DNA of 64,000 bases from Firmicutes bacterium ADurb.Bin248 (GTDB lineage: Bacteria > Bacillota > Clostridia > Christensenellales > CAG-138), in contig MWBW01000003.1 in the NCBI GenBank assembly GCA_002069725.1, positions 1 through 64,000 of the forward strand. Direction: 5' to 3'. The notes under the pieces are model-generated. The model was not told the origin of the DNA. It worked only from the letters and a program-made list of their open reading frames with translations, and did not search any database. Position 1 is the first letter of the stretch; each line of letters begins with the position of its first letter. The translations under genes and the position numbers were made by a program. Shown here one piece after another: positions 34,176 through 41,914 of this stretch.

Positions 34176-34559
34176 ATGAAGCAAATCGTCAAAAGCGAAA
34201 AGGCCCCGGCCGCGCTCGGCCCCTACAGCCACGCCGTCGCCTTCGGGGAGCTTGTGTTCACCTCGGGACAACTGGGCATCGATCCCGCGACGGGCAAGTT
34301 CGCCGAGGGCGTCGAGGCGCAGGCGCGCCAGGCGCTCGAGAACCTCAGGAACGTGCTCGAAGCCTCCGGCTGCTCGCTTGCGGACGCCGTCAAGACCACG
34401 GTGTTCGTCGTCGATCTCGCGGACTTCGCCAAGGTCAACGCCGTCTACGCCGCGTTCTTCGGCCCCGATTACCCCGCGCGCTCGTGCGTGCAGGTCGCGG
34501 CGCTTCCGGGCGGCGGCCTCGTCGAATGCGAGTGCGTCGCGGTGAAATCCGCGCGCTGA
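34176..34559 (+). CDS. ridA: RidA family enamine/imine deaminase
   Basis: A 127-residue cytoplasmic hydrolase that clears reactive 2-aminoacrylate-type intermediates. LGPYSHAV, SGQLGIDP, the arginine in PARSCVQVAALPGGGLVE and the C-terminal glutamate match RidA. The ATG at 34176 follows AAAGGAGAT. It lies 16 bases after rimI and 4 before comEC. Confidence 0.95.
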   Translation: MKQIVKSEKAPAALGPYSHAVAFGELVFTSGQLGIDPATGKFAEGVEAQARQALENLRNVLEASGCSLADAVKTTVFVVDLADFAKVNAVYAAFFGPDYPARSCVQVAALPGGGLVECECVAVKSAR

Positions 34560-34563
34560 GGAT

Positions 34564-35808
34564 ATGGGGACGCGGGAGCGCAAGCGGAATCCCGCGTTCA
34601 ACCGGAGACCGATGGTGCTTCTCGCCTTCGGCCTCTGCGTGGGCATCGTTGCGGGCAGGCACATGCCGGGCGCGCACGCGCCCGTCGCGATGTGCCTTTT
34701 TCTGGTGCTCGTGGCGGCGTCGCTGCCGCTCAAAAAACGCGCGCTGACGATCGTTCTTATCGGCGCCGCGCTCGGCTTCGCGCGGATGCTGCCGCACCTG
34801 CCCCCGTCCGGCGCGCTCGGCGAGGGCGCGGTGTTCGCGCTCGCGAACGCGCAGATCGATTTGCCCGAAAGCGTCGCGGGGATCGCGCGGGGAATCTACG
34901 CGCTCTGCGACAGGCTCTTCCTCGAAGCCTCGCCGCTCGTGCGCGCCATCGTGCTCGGGGATACGTCGAAGCTCACATACTTCGACAACGAGGCCTTCCG
35001 CGCGGCGGGCGTATCGCACATACTCGCGCTCTCCGGCCTCAACGCGAGCATACTCGCGGAGCTTCTCGCGCGCCTCATACCCAAACGCTGCCCGGCGCCG
35101 CGCTTCTTTTCGGTGGCGGCGTTCCTTGCCGTATACTGCCTGCTCGCGGCCTTCCCGGCCTCGCTCTTGCGCGCGTGCGTCATGTCGCTGTGCATACTCG
35201 CCGCGCCCGCTCTCGGCAGGAAGAGCGATCCCCTGAGCGCGCTCGCGCTCGCGTTCGTTCTGATCGCGCTGCCGCTGCCTTTTTCGCTGTTCTCGGCGGG
35301 CTTCCAGCTCTCGTTCGCCGCGACGGCGGGCATACTCGGGCTGTATGAGCCCATCCGCGCGCGGCTCGAGCCGCTCCCCTCCCCCGTCGCCGCGGACGCC
35401 GCGCTCACGCTCTCGGCCACGCTCGCGACGCTGCCCTTCACGCTCGTCATCTTCGGGAGGCTTCCCCTCTATTCGCTCGCCGCCAACCTCGTCGTCGTGC
35501 CGCTCGTGACGCTTTCGCTGCCGCTCGCCATCGCCGCGCTTCTCGCGGGCTGGGCGTGGCTGCCGCTGGGCAATGCGCTCGCCTTCCCCGTGCGCCTGCT
35601 CGCGGACGCGGCGGATTATCTCTCCAAGGCCTTCGCCTCGCTGCCCCTGAGCGTGCTGCGCTTCGAGGAGCCTTCCGCTCTCGCGTGCGCGCTGTTCCTC
35701 ACGGCGCTCGCCCTGCTCTCGAAATACTGCCTGCTTGAAAACAAAAAGAAGTACGCGGCCGCGTCCGTCCTCGTCGCGTTGAGCGCGCTCGCGCTCGTTT
35801 TCCTCTGA
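34564..35808 (+). CDS. ComEC/Rec2-type competence channel protein, core domain only
   Basis: A 414-residue membrane protein containing the competence domain: RAIVLGDTSKL, GVSHILALSGLNASILAELLARLIP, and about nine or ten helices. Full-length ComEC has 700-800 residues with an N-terminal OB-fold (DUF4131) and a C-terminal metallo-beta-lactamase domain that is thought to degrade one DNA strand; neither is here. The N-terminal soluble part between residues 60 and 110 is too short for a complete OB fold. Whether it still takes up DNA is open. The ATG at 34564 overlaps a GAGG in the ridA stop region. Neighbour of holA, as usual. Confidence 0.85.
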   Translation: MGTRERKRNPAFNRRPMVLLAFGLCVGIVAGRHMPGAHAPVAMCLFLVLVAASLPLKKRALTIVLIGAALGFARMLPHLPPSGALGEGAVFALANAQIDLPESVAGIARGIYALCDRLFLEASPLVRAIVLGDTSKLTYFDNEAFRAAGVSHILALSGLNASILAELLARLIPKRCPAPRFFSVAAFLAVYCLLAAFPASLLRACVMSLCILAAPALGRKSDPLSALALAFVLIALPLPFSLFSAGFQLSFAATAGILGLYEPIRARLEPLPSPVAADAALTLSATLATLPFTLVIFGRLPLYSLAANLVVVPLVTLSLPLAIAALLAGWAWLPLGNALAFPVRLLADAADYLSKAFASLPLSVLRFEEPSALACALFLTALALLSKYCLLENKKKYAAASVLVALSALALVFL

Positions 35809-35811
35809 GGC

Positions 35812-35840
35812 TTGCCGCGGCCTTGCGGATTCGCTATAAT
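35812..35840 (+). promoter_or_regulatory. Promoter giving a leaderless holA transcript
   Basis: TTGCCG (35812-35817), 17 bases, TATAAT (35835-35840), with the ATG of holA beginning at 35847. The expected transcript start falls on the start codon, and no Shine-Dalgarno sequence is present. Confidence 0.7.
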
Positions 35841-35846
35841 CGGCAT

Positions 35847-36833
35847 ATGGATTACAGGGATTTTTTCAGGGCGATCCGCGAAAGGAGCCTCTCCGGCGCA
35901 TATCTTCTGCACGGCGAGGAGGAGTTCGTCAAGGACAGCGCCCTCGCGCAGCTCATCGCGCTCGTCGAGCCGAACGTCCGCCAGATGAACGTCGATCGCC
36001 TCGCCTCGGCCAACGCGGGCGAGATCGTCGCCGCGTGCGAAACTTTGCCCTTCCTCGCCGAGCTTCGGCTTGTGATCGTGCGCGCGCTGCCCAGGGAGGG
36101 GGACGCGGAGGCGCTTCGGGATTACCTGCCCCGCGTGCCGCCGCAGACGGCGCTCGTCTTTTTCTGCCGCGGAAAGGCGGACGGCAAGCTGCTCATCGTC
36201 AAGGCGCTCGAAGCGCTCGGGCGGAGCGTGCTTTTCACGCCGCTTTCCGAATCCGACGCCGCGCGCTGGCTCCGCCGGCAGGCGGACGCGGGCGGGGCCG
36301 CCCTTTCCGAGCGGGACGCGGAGTTCTTCGTTTCCCTCGCGGGGACGGACTGCGCCAGGCTCAACAACGAATTCCAAAAAGCCGCCGCCTACGCGGGCGA
36401 CGGCCAAGCGATCACAAAGCAAATCATCTCGAAGGTCGTCGCGCGCGACCTCGAGTTCGTGGTGTTCGCCGTGCTCGACGACGTGCTCGCGGGCAGGACG
36501 AAGGACGGCTTCGCGGCGCTGCGCGGCGTCATGCGCGACGGGGCGCAGCCCATCGACATCGCCAACCGCATCGGCGAGAAGGCGCGGCTCATATTGCAGG
36601 CGCGAAGGCTCATCGAGCGCAAAAAAACGAAGGATGAAATCGTATCCGGCCTCGGCGTGGGCGCAGGCTACGCCTACCGCGTTTACGAGGCGGCGCGGCT
36701 CATGAAGCCCGGGCGCACGCAAGCGCTCGAGCGCTGCGCCAAGGCGCTGTGCGACGTGGCGACGCTGCAGCTCACCGGGCGGGCGCGCGCGCTCGACGCG
36801 CTCGAACAGGCGCTACTCCTGCTCGCCTGCTGA
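35847..36833 (+). CDS. holA: DNA polymerase III subunit delta
   Basis: A 328-residue clamp-loader subunit. The N-terminus (FFRAIRERSLSGAYLLHGEEEFVKDS) and the C-terminal third (KKTKDEIVSGLGVGAGYAYRVYEAARL) follow the HolA pattern. The residues of AAA+ ATP binding are absent, as is normal for delta. It has its own TATAAT promoter with the start codon at the predicted transcript start. The last 21 bases overlap the end of the convergent alpha-galactosidase gene. Confidence 0.92.
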   Translation: MDYRDFFRAIRERSLSGAYLLHGEEEFVKDSALAQLIALVEPNVRQMNVDRLASANAGEIVAACETLPFLAELRLVIVRALPREGDAEALRDYLPRVPPQTALVFFCRGKADGKLLIVKALEALGRSVLFTPLSESDAARWLRRQADAGGAALSERDAEFFVSLAGTDCARLNNEFQKAAAYAGDGQAITKQIISKVVARDLEFVVFAVLDDVLAGRTKDGFAALRGVMRDGAQPIDIANRIGEKARLILQARRLIERKKTKDEIVSGLGVGAGYAYRVYEAARLMKPGRTQALERCAKALCDVATLQLTGRARALDALEQALLLLAC

Positions 36834-39164
36834 AGGCTCCACGGCCCTGATCAGATACGTTCTCGAGCCGTAATCGCCGACGATCCTGATTTCTTCGTTA
36901 TAGCCCGTGCCGCCGAACTGCTGCACGAGGTTCAGCCCCGCGCGGTTCAGGAGGTCCCCGCCCGCGCGGTAGCGCTCCTCGACCATCGGGAACAGATAAT
37001 GCGAGGAGAGCACCGCCATCGCCGCGCCATCGCCGTTGATCTTCACGGGCAGCGCGTGCCTGACGAGGCCGCCGAAGGCGCTCACCGCGATGTACTGCCG
37101 CCGCCCCGTGACCTCGTATTCGAGCGCGTCGTCGAGGCCGCGAAGGGGCAGTATATCCCGCGTATGCCCCGGCATGGCCGTCTGCTGGAAGAACATCGCC
37201 ACAGCCTCGCGGCGGTCCTGGGAGGCGCAAAGCCATGCCCGCCTGCCGCCCGCGCCCGGCAGGCGCAGCCGGTAGAAATCGCCGAACTGCAGCGTTCTCC
37301 TGTGCGCCTTGTACCATTCGATCTGCGCCTTCATGCACTTGCGCTCGAAGCTCGTCATCTCCGTCAAATCCATTTCGTAGCCAAGCAGGCCGAACGCCGC
37401 CACGTTGAAGCGGGTTTCGATCTGCGTGCGGCGCAGCGTCGCCTGGCTCGGCGAGGAGGCAACGTGCGCGCCCATGGTCGAGAGCGGATAGCCGTAGCTC
37501 GTGCCCTCCTGGATGTCGAGGCGGCAGAAGGCGTCCGTATTGTCGCTCGTCCAGACCTGCGGCATATAGCAGAGCATGCCCAAATCGAAGCGGTTGCCCC
37601 CGCTCGCGCACGACTCGAAGAGGATCTGCGGGAAGCGCGCGACGAGCGTTTCGAGTATCTCATAGAGGCCCAGCATATATCTGTGCGCGTACTCGCCCTG
37701 GCGTTCCGGCGGGAGCGAGGGCGTGTAGGCGTCCGAGAAGTCGCGGTTGTAATCCCACTTGACATAGGCGATGTCCGCGCTCGAAAAGACGCGCGTCATG
37801 GAGTTGACGATGTAATTGCGCACCTCCCGGCGCGTGAGGTCGAGCAGGAGCTGGTTCCTGCCGAGCGCGGGCTCCCTGCCCGGCACGCGCACCGCCCAAT
37901 CCGGATGCATGCGGTAGAGCTCGCTCTGCTCGTTGACCATCTCCGGCTCCACCCATACGCCGAAGAGAAGTCCCATGGCGGCGAGCTTTTTTTGCAGTCC
38001 GTCGAGGCCGTGCGGCAGCTTTTTCGTGTTGACGAACCAGTCGCCCAGAGCCCTGTGGTCGTCATCCCGCGCGCCGAACCAGCCGTCGTCCATCACGAAC
38101 AGCTCCGCCCCCGCCTCCGCGCCCGCTTTGGCGATGGCGAGCAGCTTTTTTTCGTCGAAATCGAAAGTCGTGCCTTCCCAGTTGTTGACGAGCACCGGGC
38201 GCTCGCGGTCGCGCCACGCGCCGCGCACGATGAACAGGCGTATGAAGCGGTGCAGGTTCCTCGAGAGCGCGCCGAAGCCCTCGGCGGAAAAGCTCAGTAT
38301 CGCCTCGGGCGCTTCGAAGGATTCCCCCGGCCCGAGCGTCCACGCGAAGCCGGAGGGGTTGACGCCCACGAGGCAGCGCGTGTGGCTGAAGAACGTTTCC
38401 TCGAAAATCTCCGCATGGTTGCCGCTGTAGACGAGGTTAAAGCCGTAAACCTTGCCGCTCTCCTCCGTGGCGTCCGGCTCCGAGAGCATGACGAAGGGGT
38501 TCGCCCTGGCGGAGCTCGCGCCCTGCTTGGAGTCGTTGACGAACACGCCCCGGCAGAGCGTGCGGACGGTTTTCGTCCGCTCCGCCGCCCACGAGCCAGT
38601 GAAGGCGGTCAGCGTATATCCGGCGGCGGGCAGGTCGAGCTGGGCGCTCATCGCGCGCCGCAGAACGACCGGGGAGCCGTTTTCGTTGATGTATTCGACG
38701 CGCTGCGCAATGACGTCGCAGTCGTGGTACGCCGTAAAAAAGAGCTTGACGCGAAGCTTCGCGATTTGATCCGATAGCGTGACCACGTGCGTGCGCACGC
38801 CCTCTCCCGCGACGGCCGAAGGCAGGCCCCTCATCTGCGGCTTGCCTTCGACGAGCTCCGCGCCCTCGACGAGGAAATCCGTCGTCGAGGAGCCGTCCGG
38901 CAGTATGAACTCCGCGATCGGCTCGCGGAAATCCCCGCGCCCGAGCGTGCCGAACATCAGGCGCGCCCCGTCGAGGACATACGCGTCGTTATCCCGGTCC
39001 GCGGCGATGCTGCAGCCGCCCGGCAGCACGGAGTGCTTGTCCGCGAGCGCGGAATAATCCGCCCGCGGGCGAAGCCGCGCGCCGTAGTGCAGCAGCGTCA
39101 GGCGTTTCCCGGGGGTCGCCTCGAGTATCAGGCTCGTGTTCCTCGTGTCGATGTGCAGCGTCAT
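36813..39164 (-). CDS. GH36 alpha-galactosidase
   Basis: A 783-residue glycoside hydrolase that releases alpha-linked galactose. The nucleophile is Asp in YVKWDYNRDFSD and the acid/base is Asp in VWTSDNTDAF; ESCASGGNRFDLGML between them is typical of clan D GH36. An N-terminal beta-sandwich (residues 1-300) and a C-terminal beta domain frame the barrel. There is no signal peptide, so it acts on imported oligosaccharides (raffinose/melibiose type). The ATG at 39164 follows AGGAGG by 6 bases. No transporter or lacI-type regulator is next to it; it interrupts the holA/spoIIP neighbourhood. Confidence 0.94.
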   Translation of the reverse strand: MTLHIDTRNTSLILEATPGKRLTLLHYGARLRPRADYSALADKHSVLPGGCSIAADRDNDAYVLDGARLMFGTLGRGDFREPIAEFILPDGSSTTDFLVEGAELVEGKPQMRGLPSAVAGEGVRTHVVTLSDQIAKLRVKLFFTAYHDCDVIAQRVEYINENGSPVVLRRAMSAQLDLPAAGYTLTAFTGSWAAERTKTVRTLCRGVFVNDSKQGASSARANPFVMLSEPDATEESGKVYGFNLVYSGNHAEIFEETFFSHTRCLVGVNPSGFAWTLGPGESFEAPEAILSFSAEGFGALSRNLHRFIRLFIVRGAWRDRERPVLVNNWEGTTFDFDEKKLLAIAKAGAEAGAELFVMDDGWFGARDDDHRALGDWFVNTKKLPHGLDGLQKKLAAMGLLFGVWVEPEMVNEQSELYRMHPDWAVRVPGREPALGRNQLLLDLTRREVRNYIVNSMTRVFSSADIAYVKWDYNRDFSDAYTPSLPPERQGEYAHRYMLGLYEILETLVARFPQILFESCASGGNRFDLGMLCYMPQVWTSDNTDAFCRLDIQEGTSYGYPLSTMGAHVASSPSQATLRRTQIETRFNVAAFGLLGYEMDLTEMTSFERKCMKAQIEWYKAHRRTLQFGDFYRLRLPGAGGRRAWLCASQDRREAVAMFFQQTAMPGHTRDILPLRGLDDALEYEVTGRRQYIAVSAFGGLVRHALPVKINGDGAAMAVLSSHYLFPMVEERYRAGGDLLNRAGLNLVQQFGGTGYNEEIRIVGDYGSRTYLIRAVEPSAGEQE

Positions 39165-39203
39165 ACGGCACCTCCTGAGCGGATATGCCAAAATAATACA
39201 CCA

Positions 39204-40178
39204 TCAGGGCGCGAGCGGCAATACGCCGGTCTGCCTGGCTTGGAGCCCCGCGGCGTTGGCGATGGCGGCGGCGAGATAGTCCGCGGCGTTGAGCGCCTGC
39301 TCAAGCGTGTTGCCGTTGTGGCCGATCTCCGCGAGAAGGCAGGTGCTCGACACATGCTGGTTATACCGCCCCGCCTTGACGCGGATGTTGCGCGCGAGGC
39401 TGTCGTCGATCTTGAGCAGATACTCCGTGAGGCGCTTGGCAAGCGCGTAGTTCGAGGTGAAGTCCGGCATCTCGTCGAAGCCGGTGCCCGTCGCGCCCTT
39501 GCCCGTGCCCACGACGAACATGATGCGCGCGACCTCGTGGCCGTCTATTACGAGGTAATCCGCGGGGATGACGGGCTGGCCGTAATCGTCGCGGTGCACG
39601 TCGATGAACAGCGTGATGCTCGGATATTTTTCCTTATAATAGAGCATGGTCTCAAGTGAGCGCGAATAGGACGTGGCGAGCTTGGGCGGCTCGTGGTTGG
39701 TGGTGTCGTGTATGACCTCGATGCCGTAGACGCTCCTGAGATCCTCCGCGAGGCGCTCGCCTACGACGCACACGTTCATCGAGTCGTCCTGGCAGCGCCA
39801 GTCGTCGCCCGGCTCATAATCGTATTGATCCGTGGGAAAATAGCCTTCCTTGGTATGCGTGTGATAGATGAGCACGGTGGGCTCTCCGCCGGCGAGGTTC
39901 ATATCCGGACTTTTGGGTTCCTGGGTGCCGATGAGCTCCATGAGAAAGCCGATGTCCACGTTGTCGTCCACGTCGGCCCGCTCGAGCCGGAGCGTCGGCC
40001 TCGGCGTCGCCTCGACCTCCTCGCCGCCCGGTTGGACGGCGCCCGCAAGCTTTGAAACGGCCGCCGCGATCAGTATCATGGCGCAAAGCCCGATCAGCGC
40101 GGCGGCGAGCCAGCCCTTCCCCTGCCCTTTCGCGTTTGCGTTCGTTTTGCGCCGGACGGCGCGCGCGTTCGTTTGCAT
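39204..40178 (-). CDS. spoIIP: Stage II sporulation protein P
   Basis: A 324-residue peptidoglycan hydrolase needed for engulfment of the forespore; it is the amidase/endopeptidase partner of SpoIID. A basic tail and a membrane helix (residues 25-45) precede a soluble domain that contains LIYHTHTKEGY (metal His), FIDVHRDDYG and CLLAEIGHNGN, in line with SpoIIP. The ATG at 40178 follows GGAGG by 8 bases. The gene is downstream of gpr, as in many Bacillota. Confidence 0.93.
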   Translation of the reverse strand: MQTNARAVRRKTNANAKGQGKGWLAAALIGLCAMILIAAAVSKLAGAVQPGGEEVEATPRPTLRLERADVDDNVDIGFLMELIGTQEPKSPDMNLAGGEPTVLIYHTHTKEGYFPTDQYDYEPGDDWRCQDDSMNVCVVGERLAEDLRSVYGIEVIHDTTNHEPPKLATSYSRSLETMLYYKEKYPSITLFIDVHRDDYGQPVIPADYLVIDGHEVARIMFVVGTGKGATGTGFDEMPDFTSNYALAKRLTEYLLKIDDSLARNIRVKAGRYNQHVSSTCLLAEIGHNGNTLEQALNAADYLAAAIANAAGLQARQTGVLPLAP

Positions 40179-40212
40179 AGGTACATCCTCCCGACCCATA
40201 ACTATGAGCGGC

Positions 40213-40252
40213 TGGACAACTTTATGCGGCGAACATTGGACAACTTTACGCG
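40213..40252. repeat. Two 16-bp direct repeats at the end of gpr
   Basis: TGGACAACTTTATGCG (40213-40228) and TGGACAACTTTACGCG (40237-40252) differ at one base and have a 24-base period. The second copy includes the gpr stop codon. Confidence 0.6.
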
Positions 40253-41169
40253 ATGAGCGTGCGCACCCCCACGTAGTCCATGCCGAGCAGCGCGCGGTTG
40301 ATGCCGTCGGAGACGATCTTGGTCATATCGGAAACGAGCGCGTCGATCTCCTTGGGCGTGACGATGAGCTCGCCTATGTGCTCGCGGATCATGCGGTCGG
40401 CGAGGTCTTTCAGGCCCTCCTCCTCCTCGTGGCGGCCGGTTTCATCCGCGATGAGGCTGATGGTATCCCGCGCGATGGTGCCCGCGTACACGACCAGTGG
40501 TACGCCTATGGCGATGACGGGCACGCCGAGGCTCTCCTCGTTGAGGCCGGAACGGATGTTGCCTATGCCCGCGCCCGGGCTGATGCCGGTGTCGGTCAAT
40601 TGGATGGTCGTGCTGATGCGCGCGGCGCGGCGCGAGGCGAGCGAGTCCACGGCGATGATGAACGCGGGCTTCGTGTGCTCGACCACGCCGTAGATGATCT
40701 CCCGCGTTTCCACGCCCGTCACGCCGAGCACGCCCGGCGCGAGCGCGCTGACCTCGCGCACGGTCTCGGGCACGGCTTCGGCCATATATTGCTTGATGTG
40801 GCGCGTGACATAGATGGCGTCCGCGACGCGCGGGCCGAGGGAATCCGGCGTGACGGCGCGGTTGCCCAAGCCGGCCACGAGCACCGGCGCGTCGGGCGCG
40901 GCGTCCCCCATGAGGGTGACGATCTGGCGCGCGAGCTCGCGCGAGACCGCGTCGGTAAGCCCCGTGGGCTTGAGGGGCAGTTCCGGCGCGTCGATGGTGA
41001 TGTAAAGCCCCATGCGCTTGCCAAGCTTCTCGGCCGCCTCGGGCGTGGTGATCGAGATGCGCGAAACCTGGACCCCGTCGCGCACGAAATTCTCCTCCTC
41101 GACGCCCGCAAGCTCCGGATGCAGCTCGCGCGCCTCCATGGCAAGATCCGTGCGTATCACTCCGCTCAT
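40246..41169 (-). CDS. gpr: Germination protease GPR
   Basis: A 307-residue aspartic-like peptidase that degrades small acid-soluble proteins during spore germination. The N-terminal IRTDLAMEARE, LVAGLGNRAVTPDSLGPRV and GVPVIAIGVP are typical. The ATG at 41169 has AAGGGAG upstream. Together with spoIIP it forms a minus-strand pair, divergent from rpsT across a 180-base region. Confidence 0.95.
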   Translation of the reverse strand: MSGVIRTDLAMEARELHPELAGVEEENFVRDGVQVSRISITTPEAAEKLGKRMGLYITIDAPELPLKPTGLTDAVSRELARQIVTLMGDAAPDAPVLVAGLGNRAVTPDSLGPRVADAIYVTRHIKQYMAEAVPETVREVSALAPGVLGVTGVETREIIYGVVEHTKPAFIIAVDSLASRRAARISTTIQLTDTGISPGAGIGNIRSGLNEESLGVPVIAIGVPLVVYAGTIARDTISLIADETGRHEEEEGLKDLADRMIREHIGELIVTPKEIDALVSDMTKIVSDGINRALLGMDYVGVRTLIA

Positions 41170-41284
41170 GTCGTTGCTCCCTTCGGTTGTGTGTTGCGCG
41201 CTTCTTGGCGCCGTAGTTTATTATCCGCCGGAATCGGCATGCTATACCAAGCGAAAAACAGCCGGAAACGCCGAGAAAATATGC

Positions 41285-41313
41285 TTGCAATCCCCATATC
41301 CGCATGATATAAT
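41285..41313 (+). promoter_or_regulatory. Promoter of rpsT
   Basis: TTGCAA (41285-41290), 17 bases, TATAAT (41308-41313), extended by TGA before the -10. Confidence 0.85.
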
Positions 41314-41348
41314 CCCTACTGTTCGAGTAAAAAAAGGGGGAAACCGTT

Positions 41349-41615
41349 TTGGCAAACCATAAATCCGCTCTCAAGCGCGTGGCCACCACCGCCAAGAAGA
41401 ACCTGAACAACCGCGTCGTGAGCTCCCGCGCGAAAACCGTCGTGAAGAAGTTCGACGCCGTGGTTGAAACAGGCGACAAAGAGGCGGTCGCGTCCGTGTA
41501 TGCCGAGGCCGTCAGCACCGTCGACAAGGCCGCGGCGAAGGGCGTCATCCACAAGAACGCCGCCAACCGCAAAAAGGCCCAGCTCGCCAAAAAGCTCGCC
41601 GCAACATCGAAATAA
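41349..41615 (+). CDS. rpsT: 30S ribosomal protein S20
   Basis: An 88-residue, lysine- and alanine-rich protein that binds 16S rRNA; it begins MANHKSALKRVATTAKKNLNN, the S20 pattern. The start codon is TTG at 41349, 7 bases after GGGGGAAA. A TTG start on rpsT is also common in other bacteria. It has its own promoter and its stop codon is directly followed by the ATTGACAATT repeat. Confidence 0.95.
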   Translation: MANHKSALKRVATTAKKNLNNRVVSSRAKTVVKKFDAVVETGDKEAVASVYAEAVSTVDKAAAKGVIHKNAANRKKAQLAKKLAATSK

Positions 41616-41914
41616 TTGACAATTGACAATCAAAAAACGCCGCCTTCGGGCGGGATTGCGTAGGGGCCGATACCATATCGGCCCTTGTTGCGCGCTCAAA
41701 CGAAACAATCGGCAACCGCCGATCCTATAACGCCGCCTTCGGGCGGATCTACCCGGGGATCGATACGCCCCTCGGACGGGAGCCCCGGACACCAGGCTGA
41801 GGCCGCCGGAATCGGCTCCTGCTCCGTCGCGCCGGCGCGCAATTATCGGTTGCACGCAAAATGACAAGCGCGGGTTGCTTTTCATGAGAGCGCACATATG
41901 GTATCATAGCGCAT
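41615..41914. repeat. Repeat-rich intergenic region (ATTGACAATT element, CCATATCG hairpin, TTCG hairpins)
   Basis: No coding sequence seen. From the rpsT stop codon: ATTGACAATT-GACAATC (41615-41631), A6, a CCGCC-TTCG-GGCGG hairpin (41640-41653), then GGGCCGAT-ACCAT-ATCGGCCC (41664-41684). An 18-base sequence including the TTCG hairpin is repeated at 41636-41653 and 41729-41746. Further GC-rich inverted pairs follow to about 41850, then the promoter of the next gene. On the minus strand the first hairpin would read as a terminator, with no gene there to end. Confidence 0.7.
41902..41907 (+). promoter_or_regulatory. Extended -10 element giving a leaderless transcript of the ABC exporter gene
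   Basis: TGG-TATCAT, then 7 bases and ATG at 41915. A 4/6 match for a -35 (TTTTCA, 41879-41884) is 17 bases upstream. There is no Shine-Dalgarno sequence. Confidence 0.5.

Noticed and set aside
41640-41653. Rho-independent terminator for rpsT
   Set aside because: The A6 tract lies before the hairpin on the rpsT strand; it would work only on the minus strand, where no gene ends.
41615-41914. A CRISPR array or tRNA in the repeat-rich gap after rpsT
   Set aside because: The repeats are hairpins and one 18-base pair of copies, without regular spacers; no tRNA-like cloverleaf or CCA end is seen.
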